A DNA stretch of 64,000 nt from Rossellomorea arthrocnemi (GCF_904424705.1 NZ_CAJGBF010000014.1:1-64000), one strand, 5' to 3'. Counted from the stretch's first letter, positions 26,870-36,920 are shown. The notes: generated from the sequence alone by a model not told the origin. Translations and numbers: made by a program.

Positions 26870-27238
26870 TTATGTATGCAAATCTCCCATCGAAAAATAA
26901 AAGTATTTCCTATTTTCAGGTGATGACCCTTTTGGACGAATTATATCCGTACAATCAAACCATTTTACCTGACCCAACACCGAATCTAATTGTTGTTGGA
27001 TTTCCTTTTCGATTTCCCTCATTTCAGCCATAAATTGACCATAGGATAATTGAAAATGATCTGCGGCCTGTTGATGAGGGGCGTTCTGAATGAGTAAACT
27101 CATGAATTCTTCTGATGAAGCAGCCTGTTGAGCAAGTTCATCTTCCAGTTGAACCACGTACTGATATAAGTCTCTCTTTCTTTTGGGAAGTGAATGGACA
27201 ATTTCTCTTGCCACTATTTCCATAAGGTTCCCATTCAT
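26870..27238 (-). CDS. small protein with HTH-like segment, unknown
   Basis: 122 residues starting MNGNLMEIVAREIVHSLP after a good AAGGAAGGTGG site. Residues about 25-90 look helical, with a QQAADHFQLSYGQFMAEMRE segment resembling a helix-turn-helix of the sigma-region-4 or MarR kind, then a beta-rich tail. It lies 70 bp downstream of the broken rpmE2 gene, beyond a terminator, so it may be read through from the Zur operon or have its own promoter. I do not recognise the family. Confidence 0.55.
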   Translation of the reverse strand: MNGNLMEIVAREIVHSLPKRKRDLYQYVVQLEDELAQQAASSEEFMSLLIQNAPHQQAADHFQLSYGQFMAEMREIEKEIQQQLDSVLGQVKWFDCTDIIRPKGSSPENRKYFYFSMGDLHT

Positions 27239-27264
27239 TACTTCCACCTTCCTTTTACATGAAA

Positions 27265-27300
27265 AAGGGGTACAGAGTAAAAGATTATTCTGCAACCCTT
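27265..27300 (-). terminator. terminator after rpsN2-rpmE2 remnant
   Basis: Stem of 12 pairs with one mismatch and one G-T pair (27265-27276 with 27289-27300), followed by five T on the minus strand. Confidence 0.65.
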
Positions 27301-27307
27301 CCCCCCA

Positions 27308-27519
27308 TTATTTCATATTGTATTTCTTCATGAAGCGTTCTGCGCGCCCTCCGCGATCCGAGAATTTTTGTCTTCACGTGTAAAATGGATGCCTGTCAGC
27401 ACTGATCTCTACTTTTATTAATGGATAGGATTTTCCATCCTTCCACTCCGTTAAAAACGTAATCCCGTTATATCCATGAATACAACGTCATGGTATTGAG
27501 GATGTATTCCTTGCTTCAT
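27308..27519 (-). pseudogene. rpmE2: broken ribosomal protein L31 type B gene
   Basis: After GAGGAGGAG the frame opens [19 protein letters not shown], the start of zinc-free L31B. It then loses about 11 codons (the FKFLSGST-type segment) with a frame change, resumes [24 protein letters not shown], hits TGA where the family has the Gly of YTGRQKF, and continues RQKFSDRGGRAERFMKKYNM to TAA. Deletion, frameshift and nonsense codon make it non-functional. It follows rpsN2 by 31 bp and was clearly part of the same Zur-controlled operon. Confidence 0.9.
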
Positions 27520-27550
27520 TTTTTGCTCCTCCTCAGCTAATCACCTTGTA

Positions 27551-27820
27551 TTACCAGCTTGATTTTTTCACGCCAGGAATTTGACCTTTATGAGCCAATT
27601 CACGGAACGCAATGCGGGACATCTTGAATTTCCCAAGGTATCCCCGCGGACGTCCAGTCAGTTCACAACGGTTCTTCAAACGAGTAGGAGACGAATCCCG
27701 GGGGAGCTTTCGAAGCGCATCATATTCTCCTTGTTCTTTAAGCTCTTTTCTTAGTTTTGCGTACTTTAACACCATCTCTTGACGCTGTTTTTCTTTTACT
27801 ACTTTAGATTTTTTAGCCAA
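27551..27820 (-). CDS. rpsN2: ribosomal protein S14, zinc-independent form
   Basis: An 89-residue S14 paralogue without the CXXC zinc ribbon: only one cysteine is present ([12 protein letters not shown]). Such forms replace zinc-bearing S14 when zinc is scarce. The start is TTG (27820), with ACAGGAGG at normal spacing, giving the usual [11 protein letters not shown]-terminus; the longer frame to 27841 has no site. A near-perfect Zur box lies 20 bp upstream. Confidence 0.93.
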   Translation of the reverse strand: MAKKSKVVKEKQRQEMVLKYAKLRKELKEQGEYDALRKLPRDSSPTRLKNRCELTGRPRGYLGKFKMSRIAFRELAHKGQIPGVKKSSW

Positions 27821-27839
27821 AGGATTTCCTCCTGTTATC

Positions 27840-27860
27840 AAATCGTAATCATTACGCTTT
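27840..27860 (-). promoter_or_regulatory. Zur box of the rpsN2 operon
   Basis: AAATCGTAATCATTACGCTTT differs at one base from a perfect 21 bp palindrome of the Bacillus Zur type. It lies between the predicted start site region and the rpsN2 ribosome site, a repression position. Confidence 0.85.
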
Positions 27861-28077
27861 AAATGATTCTAAAATTAGTTAAACACAAACATCCACAATT
27901 TGCAAACGCACATTCATGTAAAAAATGGAGAGTAAAAAGGAATGCATCCCTTTATACAAAGTTCAAACATTCGGAAGAAATTCCGAATTACATAACCATT
28001 TCCATATCTGTCTCCAGTAAAAGAATTAGAGATTGATTGAAGATTATTTGTACAGATAATCTTTTTTAAAGAAAAAT

Positions 28078-28123
28078 AATCGTAATGATTTCGATTTACA
28101 AAACGTAATCATTACGATATAAT
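28078..28123 (+). promoter_or_regulatory. znuA promoter with two Zur boxes
   Basis: TTTACA (28095-28100), 17 bp, TATAAT (28118-28123). Box 1 AATCGTAATGATTTCGATT (28078-28096) covers the -35 upstream edge; box 2 AACGTAATCATTACGATAT (28102-28120) fills the spacer and runs into the -10. Tight repression by Zn-bound Zur is inferred. Confidence 0.88.
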
Positions 28124-28156
28124 CACATTTGAATTTAACTAAAAAGGAGTTTACCT

Positions 28157-29140
28157 ATGAAAAAATCCCTAATAATTTCCCTTCTTCTTGTTTCGTCCCT
28201 GTTTCTTTCTGCCTGTAATGAGACAAATAAAACTACAGGAAATAACGAAAGCTCATCTGATGCTGAAGAATCGATAAGCATCATGACTTCACTTTATCCA
28301 CTTCAGTATTTTGCCGAGCGTATAGGAGGAGATCTAGTGAAAGTCGAGTCTCTTCTACCTCCAGGTTCTGATGCCCATACCTTTGAACCAACTTCAAAGG
28401 ATATGATCGCTATCGCAGAATCCGACCTATTTATTTATAATGGGCTTGGGATGGAGTCGTATGCTGATAAAATTACTAAAGCGCTGGAAAATGAGGATAC
28501 CATAATGGTTGAGGCAACAAAGGGGGTCGATGTCATCACAAGCACTCATCACCACTCTGAAGATGAACACCACGAAGGCGAAACTGCCAATCATGAAGAA
28601 GAGCACCACCATGGGGATTATGACCCGCATGTTTGGTTAGATCCTAACCGTGCAAGTCAATTGGCCAAGAATATTCGTGATTCTCTAATTGATCTTCATC
28701 CTGAATATAAAGATACATTTACTCAAAATTACAGCAAATTAAAAGAAGATTTAGATGAAGTTGACGAGGAATTCACCACTTTGGTTCAAAAAAGTAATCA
28801 TCCTGAAATTCTTGTCTCTCATGCAGCATACGGATATTGGGAAGAAGCTTATGGAATTAAACAATTAGCTGTAGCCGGTCTCTCTCCTACCGATGAGCCT
28901 TCTCAAAAAGAGTTAAAGGAAATCATCGAAACAGCTAAAGAACACAATATTCAATATGTCATTTTCGAACAAAATGTCACGACTCGAGTTGCTGACATCA
29001 TCAAAAACGAAATTAATGCAAAGCCCTTGAAAATTCATAACCTCGCTGTATTGACAGAATCAGATATTAAAAATAATGAAAACTTTCTTTCATTGATGGA
29101 GCAAAACCTCAAGACCTTAGATCAAGCTATCCATGATTAA
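28157..29140 (+). CDS. znuA: zinc ABC transporter substrate-binding lipoprotein
   Basis: Captures extracellular zinc for an ABC importer. The 327-residue precursor has a lipoprotein signal with lipobox LSAC (Cys 20). The cluster A-1 fold is shown by SLYPLQYFAERIGGD, the metal-site histidine in PPGSDAHTFEP, the His/Glu-rich zinc loop (residues about 130-155, many HHH and EEH), DPHVWLDP and SHAAYGYW. AAGGAG precedes the ATG. No permease or ATPase genes adjoin, so it is an orphan that must use a ZnuBC encoded elsewhere. Confidence 0.94.
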   Translation: MKKSLIISLLLVSSLFLSACNETNKTTGNNESSSDAEESISIMTSLYPLQYFAERIGGDLVKVESLLPPGSDAHTFEPTSKDMIAIAESDLFIYNGLGMESYADKITKALENEDTIMVEATKGVDVITSTHHHSEDEHHEGETANHEEEHHHGDYDPHVWLDPNRASQLAKNIRDSLIDLHPEYKDTFTQNYSKLKEDLDEVDEEFTTLVQKSNHPEILVSHAAYGYWEEAYGIKQLAVAGLSPTDEPSQKELKEIIETAKEHNIQYVIFEQNVTTRVADIIKNEINAKPLKIHNLAVLTESDIKNNENFLSLMEQNLKTLDQAIHD

Positions 29141-29170
29141 AACAACTGTTTAATGTTTTATATTTAATTT

Positions 29171-29208
29171 CAACAAGCGCGGCAACGATTTATGGCTCGC
29201 GCTTGTTG
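29171..29208 (+). terminator. znuA terminator
   Basis: CAACAAGCGCG/CGCGCTTGTTG 11 bp stem followed by a run of nine T. Confidence 0.85.
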
Positions 29209-29217
29209 ATTTTTTTT

Positions 29218-29558
29218 TGAAGTCCCCTGCAGGATTTGCATGAAATTAAGAAAAACGCAGGTCTGCCCGGGAGATATTCAGTAATCGCTCAAACACAATA
29301 GAAAAAAATTCATAATCCTTATCTTATTAAATCGAACTCATTCCCCACTTAAAGCAAATCTCTTGCTGCAATCAACAGGACATTCTTCTCAGTAAAATAG
29401 TTCTAGACATTATCCGCAACTAATGGTATGTTTACGTTTTTCACCCCTGTTAAAAGGGAAGAGAGTAACGTAAATAAAGATAAAAGTGGAACAGGCAATT
29501 TTCACTATATAATCCATACAATGTCTTAGAACAAAGTGCAGGTAAGAAGAGGTGTTTT
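29218..29558. other. gene-free stretch before the PAP2 gene
   Basis: I see no gene or repeat here. TATAAT occurs at 29508-29513 without a good -35 and may be the promoter of the next gene. Confidence 0.5.
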
Positions 29559-30200
29559 ATGAGAAACAAGAAAAAAGACTTACCCTATTTAGTATGTTTG
29601 CTGGTGATGCCGGTATTAGGGTTGGTATATACACTATTGAATACAGATACCCGTGAAGCGGTCATCCTCTCCACAACACTTGATGAATGGATCCCATTCG
29701 TGCCGGCTTTCATTGTCCCCTATATTTGCTGGTACGCATTTATTTTAGGTTACCTTTTTTACTTTTGGTATAAAAATGTACCGACATTCCTTAAAACTCT
29801 TGGCATCATTGTCATCGGTGAGTTGATTTGTTTTGTTATCTACTTCTATTTTCAAACAACTGTACCTCGTCCTGAACTAGCAGGAGACGGACTGTTTGTC
29901 GACCTGGTTCGAATGATCTACAGTCATGATCAGCCATATAATGCTTTTCCAAGTATCCATGTCTTAACGACATTCGCTATCATTCTAGGAAATTTCAACA
30001 TTAAGAATAAACACCCGTTCCATTCCGCCTTTGTGCCGATCATGGGGTCGTTGATTATCGTCTCAACTCTTTTTGTTAAACAGCATTATATTCTCGACAT
30101 GACCAGCTCGATCTTTTTAACCGTGTTCATTTATGGCATTTTGTTTGAGCTTTATGGAGTCAGTGCAAAGAAATCGAAGCAAGCCTATTTAGAAGAATAA
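29559..30200 (+). CDS. PAP2-superfamily membrane phosphatase
   Basis: A 213-residue membrane protein with about six helices and the PAP2 signature: TTVPRPEL (motif 1 region), AFPSIHVLTTF (motif 2, catalytic His) and STLFVKQHYILDM (motif 3, His and Asp). Spacing and the PSIH form resemble the inositolphosphotransferase-like branch of PAP2 proteins. The substrate is probably a lipid phosphate or pyrophosphate but cannot be read from sequence. AAGAGGTG precedes the ATG. Confidence 0.85.
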   Translation: MRNKKKDLPYLVCLLVMPVLGLVYTLLNTDTREAVILSTTLDEWIPFVPAFIVPYICWYAFILGYLFYFWYKNVPTFLKTLGIIVIGELICFVIYFYFQTTVPRPELAGDGLFVDLVRMIYSHDQPYNAFPSIHVLTTFAIILGNFNIKNKHPFHSAFVPIMGSLIIVSTLFVKQHYILDMTSSIFLTVFIYGILFELYGVSAKKSKQAYLEE

Positions 30201-30205
30201 TAGAC

Positions 30206-30245
30206 AAAACAGGAAGGACCCCTTAGTCGGATTCCTTCCTGTTTT
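30206..30245. terminator. bidirectional terminator between PAP2 gene and megL
   Basis: AAAACAGGAAGGA/TCCTTCCTGTTTT 13 bp stem, 14 nt loop, T run on the plus strand. Confidence 0.8.
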
Positions 30246-30248
30246 TTC

Positions 30249-31430
30249 TTATGTCTTATCCAGCGCCTGGGATAAATCACTCCAAATATCTTCCGGTGCT
30301 TCTAGTCCCACAGAGAGCCTCAGAAGAGAATCATTGATTCCCATGCTTTTTCTCGACTCTTCAGGCACGACGGCATGAGTCATGGTGGCGGGATGCTGGA
30401 TTAACGTTTCAGCGTCTCCCAGACTTACGGCGATCTTGATCATTTTGAGATCATCCATAAGCTTCTGTGCTTCTTCCTTTGTCCCTTTCAGCGTAAAGGA
30501 AATCATCCCGCCCGGTTTTTTCATTTGTTTCTTCATGACCCCGTGCTGAGGGTGATTGATGTGTCCAGGGTAGATGACGGTTTCGACTGCCGGGTGCCCG
30601 GCTAATAAATCGGCAATCTTTTCCGCACTTTCACAGTGACGGTCCATTCGCACAGCCAGAGTTTTTAACCCCCGCAGTAACAACCATGCATCGAATGGAG
30701 AAATGATTCCTCCGATATCCTTTTGAGTCGTCATGCGGATTTCGGCCATCTTTTCCTGTGTACCGACGACGAGGCCGGCGACGACATCCCCATGTCCGCC
30801 AATATATTTCGTCGCACTGTGAATGACAATGTCACACCCATGCTCTAACGGACGTTGTAGATACGGGGAACAGAACGTATTATCCACAACGACAGGGATC
30901 CCTTTTTCACGGGCGACCTTCACAACAAGTTCCAGATCAATGAGCTGCATTGTCGGATTGATCGGAGTTTCCACATAAATGCAGCTGGTGTTTTCTGTGA
31001 TTTTGCTGCGGATCTCTTCCTCTGAATCCATGGAAGAAAAATCATGCCCGATGGCAAATTTCTCCTGGATAAGCTCAAGGAGGCCAAACGTACAGCCATA
31101 CACCCCTTGAGAGCAGAGGATATGATCCCCTGACTTTGTCAGCGAAAACAGCACTGCGCTCACAGCCGCCATTCCGGAACCAAAGGCAAGGGCAGCCTCG
31201 CCCCCTTCCAACGACGCCATCCGATCTTCCAATATCGACACCGTCGGATTTCCCAGTCTTGAATATATATATCCTTCTTCTTCACCGGCAAATCGATTTT
31301 CCCCTTGTTTCGCATTTGCAAAGGTATAAGTAGAAGTTTGGTATAAAGGGGGTGCTAAACTATCAAAATGCTGAGACGATTGATACCCCTCGTGAATCAC
31401 TCTTGTTTCAAAACGCTTCTCTTCTTTCAT
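30249..31430 (-). CDS. megL: methionine gamma-lyase (Cys/Met PLP family)
   Basis: A PLP enzyme of the trans-sulfuration family, 393 residues. The PLP lysine is in HSATKYIGGHGD; the phosphate-binding region is AFGSGMAAVSA. YGCTF around residue 117 carries the cysteine that distinguishes methionine gamma-lyases from cystathionine lyases, so release of methanethiol, ammonia and 2-oxobutyrate is the best guess; cystathionine or homocysteine lyase activity remains possible. GGGAGGA precedes the ATG. No S-box leader was seen upstream. Confidence 0.82.
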   Translation of the reverse strand: MKEEKRFETRVIHEGYQSSQHFDSLAPPLYQTSTYTFANAKQGENRFAGEEEGYIYSRLGNPTVSILEDRMASLEGGEAALAFGSGMAAVSAVLFSLTKSGDHILCSQGVYGCTFGLLELIQEKFAIGHDFSSMDSEEEIRSKITENTSCIYVETPINPTMQLIDLELVVKVAREKGIPVVVDNTFCSPYLQRPLEHGCDIVIHSATKYIGGHGDVVAGLVVGTQEKMAEIRMTTQKDIGGIISPFDAWLLLRGLKTLAVRMDRHCESAEKIADLLAGHPAVETVIYPGHINHPQHGVMKKQMKKPGGMISFTLKGTKEEAQKLMDDLKMIKIAVSLGDAETLIQHPATMTHAVVPEESRKSMGINDSLLRLSVGLEAPEDIWSDLSQALDKT

Positions 31431-31590
31431 CCAGTATTCCTCCCAGTATTCCCTTTAAAGTCTAAGTAACTACTATTCTAGAATATGATAACCCCGGTGA
31501 AAAAGAAAGCGTTTACACTAAAGTGATAAAGGAACTTATTACTATTTTTCTTTGTTTTGTCAACATCGCTCCCTACATAGTGAGGTGTTG

Positions 31591-31717
31591 GTTGATTTCC
31601 GCTCCAGTTGCTCGCTTTCCGCGGGGCGTGAGTTGAGCCTCCTCATGCTAAAGTCCTGCGGGGTCTCAACTTTCACGCGTTTCCCGCAGGAGTCGAGCAA
31701 CTTCCGCTACAATCAAC
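31591..31717 (-). repeat. P1 palindromic repeat, copy 6
   Basis: 127 bp, reverse orientation. Here the helix reads AGTTGCTCG/CGAGCAACT: the G to T change on one side is matched by C to A on the other, relative to copy 2. It occupies part of the 540 bp gap between megL and dgcP; the remaining DNA holds no recognisable gene. Confidence 0.85.
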
Positions 31718-31970
31718 TTTCTAGTTTTTTTCTACAACATTCAATGTTTAACTACCTTCACTTCACAGAATGTTGACTGAATTACTTCATTGCTGAACTT
31801 TGTAACACAAAACCTGATTGTTAGCAGGAAAACTGCGATCGATTCCTATAGCTAAAAGCAAAGAAATAAGTTCCATCGTCCTTTTAAACACCAATCTTCA
31901 GGCAAAACTAACTAAAATAGGAAGAACCAAAAAATGGGTCTTCCCAAGTCATCCTTTATTTAGTAGTACC

Positions 31971-33788
31971 TCAATCACAATCGTTCACAACCTGATTTTT
32001 CCCATTATTCTTCGCAATATAGAGCGCCTCATCTGCTTTTTTCACTAATTCTTTGACTGATTTGGGACATGTGTCATCGTCTTTTCTCCAGATGGATAAG
32101 CCGCAGGACAGGGTAACGGATGGATCTGTTTTCAAAGGGATGTCCTTTACGATCCGACGGGCAATTTCCCTGCCTTTATCACGGCCGATGGAAGGCAGGT
32201 AGACGGCCAATTCTTCCCCACCCCACCTTGCAACGAAACCATGATGGCTGACAATTCCCTTGATCAGATTCGACACTTCTATGATGACCTCATCCCCGAC
32301 CTGATGTCCGTAGTTATCATTGATGGATTTGAAATCATCAATATCGATCAAAAGTAAAGTTCCCCGTTCATCCTTATTCATGGAAGACTCCATTTCATCA
32401 TCCAAATAATTACGCGCGAACAGTTTGGTCATATGATCGGTGATGACCATTTGTTCAAGTTTTTCACGCAGAGTCGCATTGGTGATCGCAAGGGTTGAAT
32501 GATGAATGAACGACTGCAGCAGCTTATACATATCGAATGAAAACATATACGGTTCCTTGTGAAGCACCACACAGAATCCGATCAGGGCTTCATTTTGAAT
32601 CATGGGAGCTGCCATGATCGAAGGATAGGCGGCCTCTGTTTCAAATCGATCCCTGACATCCCCTAAAAAGATGGCATCCCTTTCCCTTTCGATGCGCTCC
32701 TTTACATAAGAAATATATTTCCTGCCTTTCTCTTCAAAAAAGACAGGTGAGCTTTCATCCAGAATCGAGTACTCCCCTTTTTGAAGGAGCACAAATCCAA
32801 TGGCGGATGCCTGAAAAGATCGTTTGATCTGTTTCTTTAAAAACATGACGGTTTCAGATAATCGTAAATTCAAGTTTAATTGATGGGATGTTTCATTGAT
32901 GAGCTGAAGATCGGTTATAAGTCTCTTCGACTGCTCATAAAGCTTGGCGTTCTCCAAAGCACTCCCTGCCGTATAGGCAAGCAGGCGAATGAACTCAATC
33001 TTTTGGTCCGTGAAGGTGGCATGCGACATAGACTTCACCTCAAGTACCCCATAGATTCCCTGCTTCCCCTTTAAAGGTGCATACAGGACATCCCGCTCCC
33101 CGGCTTCAATCCTCCCATTTACAAATGCCTGCATGGCGGATTCATTGGCTCGGTCAAAGTCGAAATTCTTAATAGGTAGTTCCCCGAAATCATACCTGTC
33201 GTTTGAGAGCAGCAAATGGAACTCATCAACAGGGAATACCTCTTTCAACGTCTCAATGATTTGCACGAGAAGCGTGCGGACATCCCTCGTTGAATGGAAG
33301 ATCTCCGTTACTTTGAACAATTCCCTGTATCTTCTCTCGTCTTCAAGTACTGTCTGAATACCGCCTGTGTGCTGTAAAAACTGATTGCTCGCTTTCCAAA
33401 AAGAATGGAGCCCGCTTTCATCTGCCCAACCCTTCGAATGCTCTTTCTTCACTACTAGGATCGCTAAAGGACTTCCATCCTTTTTCCTAAAATGAAACTT
33501 AATTGAGGAGTGGTCTTCCTTCTCAATCAAGATAGGGCGGAGGACATATTCCTCCGTCGCTTCAGCAAGTGTTAGAGGAACATCCCCATTCTCACGGGGT
33601 TGATATAGAAAATAAGTAGAATTGCTATAAAAATATAAAAATGCCCGGTCGATTTCCAGGCAATCTTTCACAACCGTCAGCCACTTTTGCAAATGAACAG
33701 AATGATCTGCCTCCGCTGACATTTCTTCGTATACCAAATCGAATAGCTTTGACTTGTATTCATGCATTGCATGTTGAATAACGTACAT
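31971..33788 (-). CDS. dgcP: diguanylate cyclase with GAF sensors (DgcP/YtrP-like)
   Basis: Makes cyclic di-GMP from two GTP. About 605 residues: two GAF-like sensor regions (roughly 150-290 and 305-440) and a C-terminal GGDEF domain with the active-site form GGEEL (ARWGGEELAVYLP) and DIDDFKSINDNYGH for metal and GTP binding. No membrane helix is present, as in the cytosolic DgcP of B. subtilis, which also sits beside rpsD. The start is uncertain: the ATG at 33788 is close to GTGAGG. The gene follows a small membrane protein gene by about 40 bp, probably one transcript. Confidence 0.88.
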   Translation of the reverse strand: MYVIQHAMHEYKSKLFDLVYEEMSAEADHSVHLQKWLTVVKDCLEIDRAFLYFYSNSTYFLYQPRENGDVPLTLAEATEEYVLRPILIEKEDHSSIKFHFRKKDGSPLAILVVKKEHSKGWADESGLHSFWKASNQFLQHTGGIQTVLEDERRYRELFKVTEIFHSTRDVRTLLVQIIETLKEVFPVDEFHLLLSNDRYDFGELPIKNFDFDRANESAMQAFVNGRIEAGERDVLYAPLKGKQGIYGVLEVKSMSHATFTDQKIEFIRLLAYTAGSALENAKLYEQSKRLITDLQLINETSHQLNLNLRLSETVMFLKKQIKRSFQASAIGFVLLQKGEYSILDESSPVFFEEKGRKYISYVKERIERERDAIFLGDVRDRFETEAAYPSIMAAPMIQNEALIGFCVVLHKEPYMFSFDMYKLLQSFIHHSTLAITNATLREKLEQMVITDHMTKLFARNYLDDEMESSMNKDERGTLLLIDIDDFKSINDNYGHQVGDEVIIEVSNLIKGIVSHHGFVARWGGEELAVYLPSIGRDKGREIARRIVKDIPLKTDPSVTLSCGLSIWRKDDDTCPKSVKELVKKADEALYIAKNNGKNQVVNDCD

Positions 33789-33829
33789 TTTCCTCACCCA
33801 CACCTGAAAGGTTTGTGAAACAATTTACA

Positions 33830-34435
33830 TCATTGACTCCTGGCCAGTACCAAATCTTTTTCAAAGACAACCAGCCATAATGAATCGTCTTCGGATAAAG
33901 AATGAATTTCTTTTGGTTTCTCTTTTCTTTCTGAAAGATCCAGTCTGTCAGATTTCGCATCATCCTCTGGAATGCTGATGAATCCAGTGTTCTCCTGTAT
34001 GTGAAAGCTCCGACGACTTGATGTAATGGAAGCAGGTTCACTGTCTTTCTCCCGCAAAGTCTCTAAAGAATCGGAAAAAAAGATCCATTTTTTCTTTTCC
34101 AATTGAACCCATATCCCATTATGTTCTTTTGTTATGCCCAGCGATTTCACTGGATTATGTAACGACACACTATGTAATACCTTAAAATAATATTGGTTGT
34201 TTCGATCAAGTTCATATATGACAAGGACCGGCTGCTTTTCGACCACCTTAGCCACTGCGATGACAGGGTTATGGTTTCCGTCCCCCCTGGACAATACTTC
34301 AGCATGGATGGATGGTTCAATCCCATCTCCTTTTCCTGATGAAGAGGAGGAATAAAGGTAACCTCCCAAAACGACCAGCAGACACAGACCGATCAATAGA
34401 TATCGAAGAAATTTCTCTCTCTTTGATTCTTGCAA
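33830..34435 (-). CDS. single-pass membrane protein of unknown function upstream of dgcP
   Basis: 201 residues: a short cytosolic head (MQESKREKFLRY), one membrane helix (about 11-27, LLIGLCLLVVLGGYLYS), then an external domain alternating beta-rich segments (NPVIAVAKVVEKQPVLVIYE) and a charged tail. It starts with TTG at 34435 preceded by AGGTGAG. Its place directly before dgcP suggests shared expression, and perhaps an envelope signal feeding into the cyclase, but I do not recognise a family. Confidence 0.6.
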   Translation of the reverse strand: MQESKREKFLRYLLIGLCLLVVLGGYLYSSSSSGKGDGIEPSIHAEVLSRGDGNHNPVIAVAKVVEKQPVLVIYELDRNNQYYFKVLHSVSLHNPVKSLGITKEHNGIWVQLEKKKWIFFSDSLETLREKDSEPASITSSRRSFHIQENTGFISIPEDDAKSDRLDLSERKEKPKEIHSLSEDDSLWLVVFEKDLVLARSQ

Positions 34436-34551
34436 ATCAGCTCACCTATTTAACATAATTTTCAACTTTTATTATATCACAACAAATGACTTATGAACTA
34501 TTTTGTTTGAGTAATCTTGATCGTTCTTTGATGAATCTTAAAAATACTTCC

Positions 34552-34580
34552 TTGACTTCTATACTCTCGCATCATATAAT
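34552..34580 (+). promoter_or_regulatory. rpsD promoter
   Basis: TTGACT, 17 bp, TATAAT: a strong sigma-A promoter about 190 bp before the rpsD start. Confidence 0.85.
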
Positions 34581-34587
34581 ATTCTTT

Positions 34588-34772
34588 GTGTAAAATAATG
34601 CAGCTTCAGTGAAGTCCTTTATGCTCGTATTTTGTTCCTCTACACTTTGAGGTGTATCTTGTAACCCTCTGCTGCTAGGGCGAAGGTACATGAAAACAAA
34701 ATGCACATAATTGTTTATTCACAGGTGTTTTTATTTTACAACAAAATAAAAACAATAAAGGAGGAGTCATTC
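34588..34772 (+). ncRNA. rpsD leader, probable S4 autoregulatory element
   Basis: An untranslated leader of about 185 nt separates the promoter from rpsD. It contains paired segments such as CCTCTACACTTTGAGG (34638 region) and CCTCTGCTGCTAGGG followed by GCGAAGG. In B. subtilis S4 represses its own synthesis through such a leader. The fold was not computed; assignment is by position and family knowledge. Confidence 0.6.
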
Positions 34773-35375
34773 ATGGCTCGATATACTGGCCCAAGCTGGA
34801 AATTATCTCGTCGTCTTGGAATCTCTCTAAGCGGTACGGGTAAAGAATTAGAAAAGCGTCCTTACGCTCCTGGACAACATGGTCCTAACCAACGTAAAAA
34901 AATCTCTGAGTACGGTTTACAACTTCAAGAGAAGCAAAAACTTCGTCACATGTACGGAGTAACTGAGCGTCAATTCCGTAACCTATTTGACCAAGCTGGC
35001 AAATTACAAGGTAAACACGGTGAAAACTTCATGGCGCTACTTGAGTGCCGCCTGGATAACGTTGTTTATCGTTTAGGTCTTGCTCGTACTCGTCGTCAAG
35101 CACGTCAACTTGTTAACCACGGTCACGTTACAGTGAACGGATCTCGCGTAGACATCCCTTCATTCCGCGTACTTCCTGGTCAAACTATCTCAGTTCGTGA
35201 AAAATCACGTAACCTTGACATCATCAAAGAAGCGATGGAAGTGAACAGCTTTGTTCCTGAATTCCTAACTTTCGATGCTGACAAATTAGAAGGTACATTC
35301 ACACGCGTTCCTGAACGTTCTGAATTACCAGCTGAAATCAATGAAGCTCTTATCGTTGAGTTCTACTCTCGTTAA
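34773..35375 (+). CDS. rpsD: ribosomal protein S4
   Basis: Primary 16S rRNA-binding protein that starts 30S assembly; also acts in antitermination and in autoregulation. 200 residues beginning [18 protein letters not shown]; the S4 RNA-binding domain reads [30 protein letters not shown] precedes the ATG at 34773; 24 upstream codons in frame belong to the leader. As in other Bacillus it stands alone, away from the main ribosomal operons, next to dgcP and tyrS. Confidence 0.98.
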   Translation: MARYTGPSWKLSRRLGISLSGTGKELEKRPYAPGQHGPNQRKKISEYGLQLQEKQKLRHMYGVTERQFRNLFDQAGKLQGKHGENFMALLECRLDNVVYRLGLARTRRQARQLVNHGHVTVNGSRVDIPSFRVLPGQTISVREKSRNLDIIKEAMEVNSFVPEFLTFDADKLEGTFTRVPERSELPAEINEALIVEFYSR

Positions 35376-35390
35376 TCTTTGTAAGAAAGA

Positions 35391-35418
35391 CACTGTCCAT
35401 TTTATGGGCAGTGTTTTT
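35391..35418 (+). terminator. rpsD terminator
   Basis: CACTGTCC/GGGCAGTG stem with one G-T pair, followed by TTTTTT. Confidence 0.85.
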
Positions 35419-35556
35419 TGTGTACTTTTGCGTTTTTTAGAATGATTGAAATGATTACACGAAACATGTCGTCACTGCGTTTATGAGACGTTTATGAAAA
35501 AACCTCTTCCTTTTTGAACGTTGATTGACAGCCTCCTCCATTTTATCCCTTTACAC

Positions 35557-35602
35557 AAAAAAGCACGATACCCGCTCCAGAAAAGAGAAACGGATACCGC
35601 AC
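35557..35602 (-). terminator. tyrS terminator
   Basis: A 12-pair stem rich in G-T pairs (35563-35574 with 35591-35602) followed by six T on the minus strand. Weaker than the others. Confidence 0.55.
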
Positions 35603-35621
35603 TGAAAGATTCTATTTCCTA

Positions 35622-36896
<1,275 letters not shown>

Positions 36897-36920
36897 TTAT
36901 TGATAAACAAGCTGACAACA

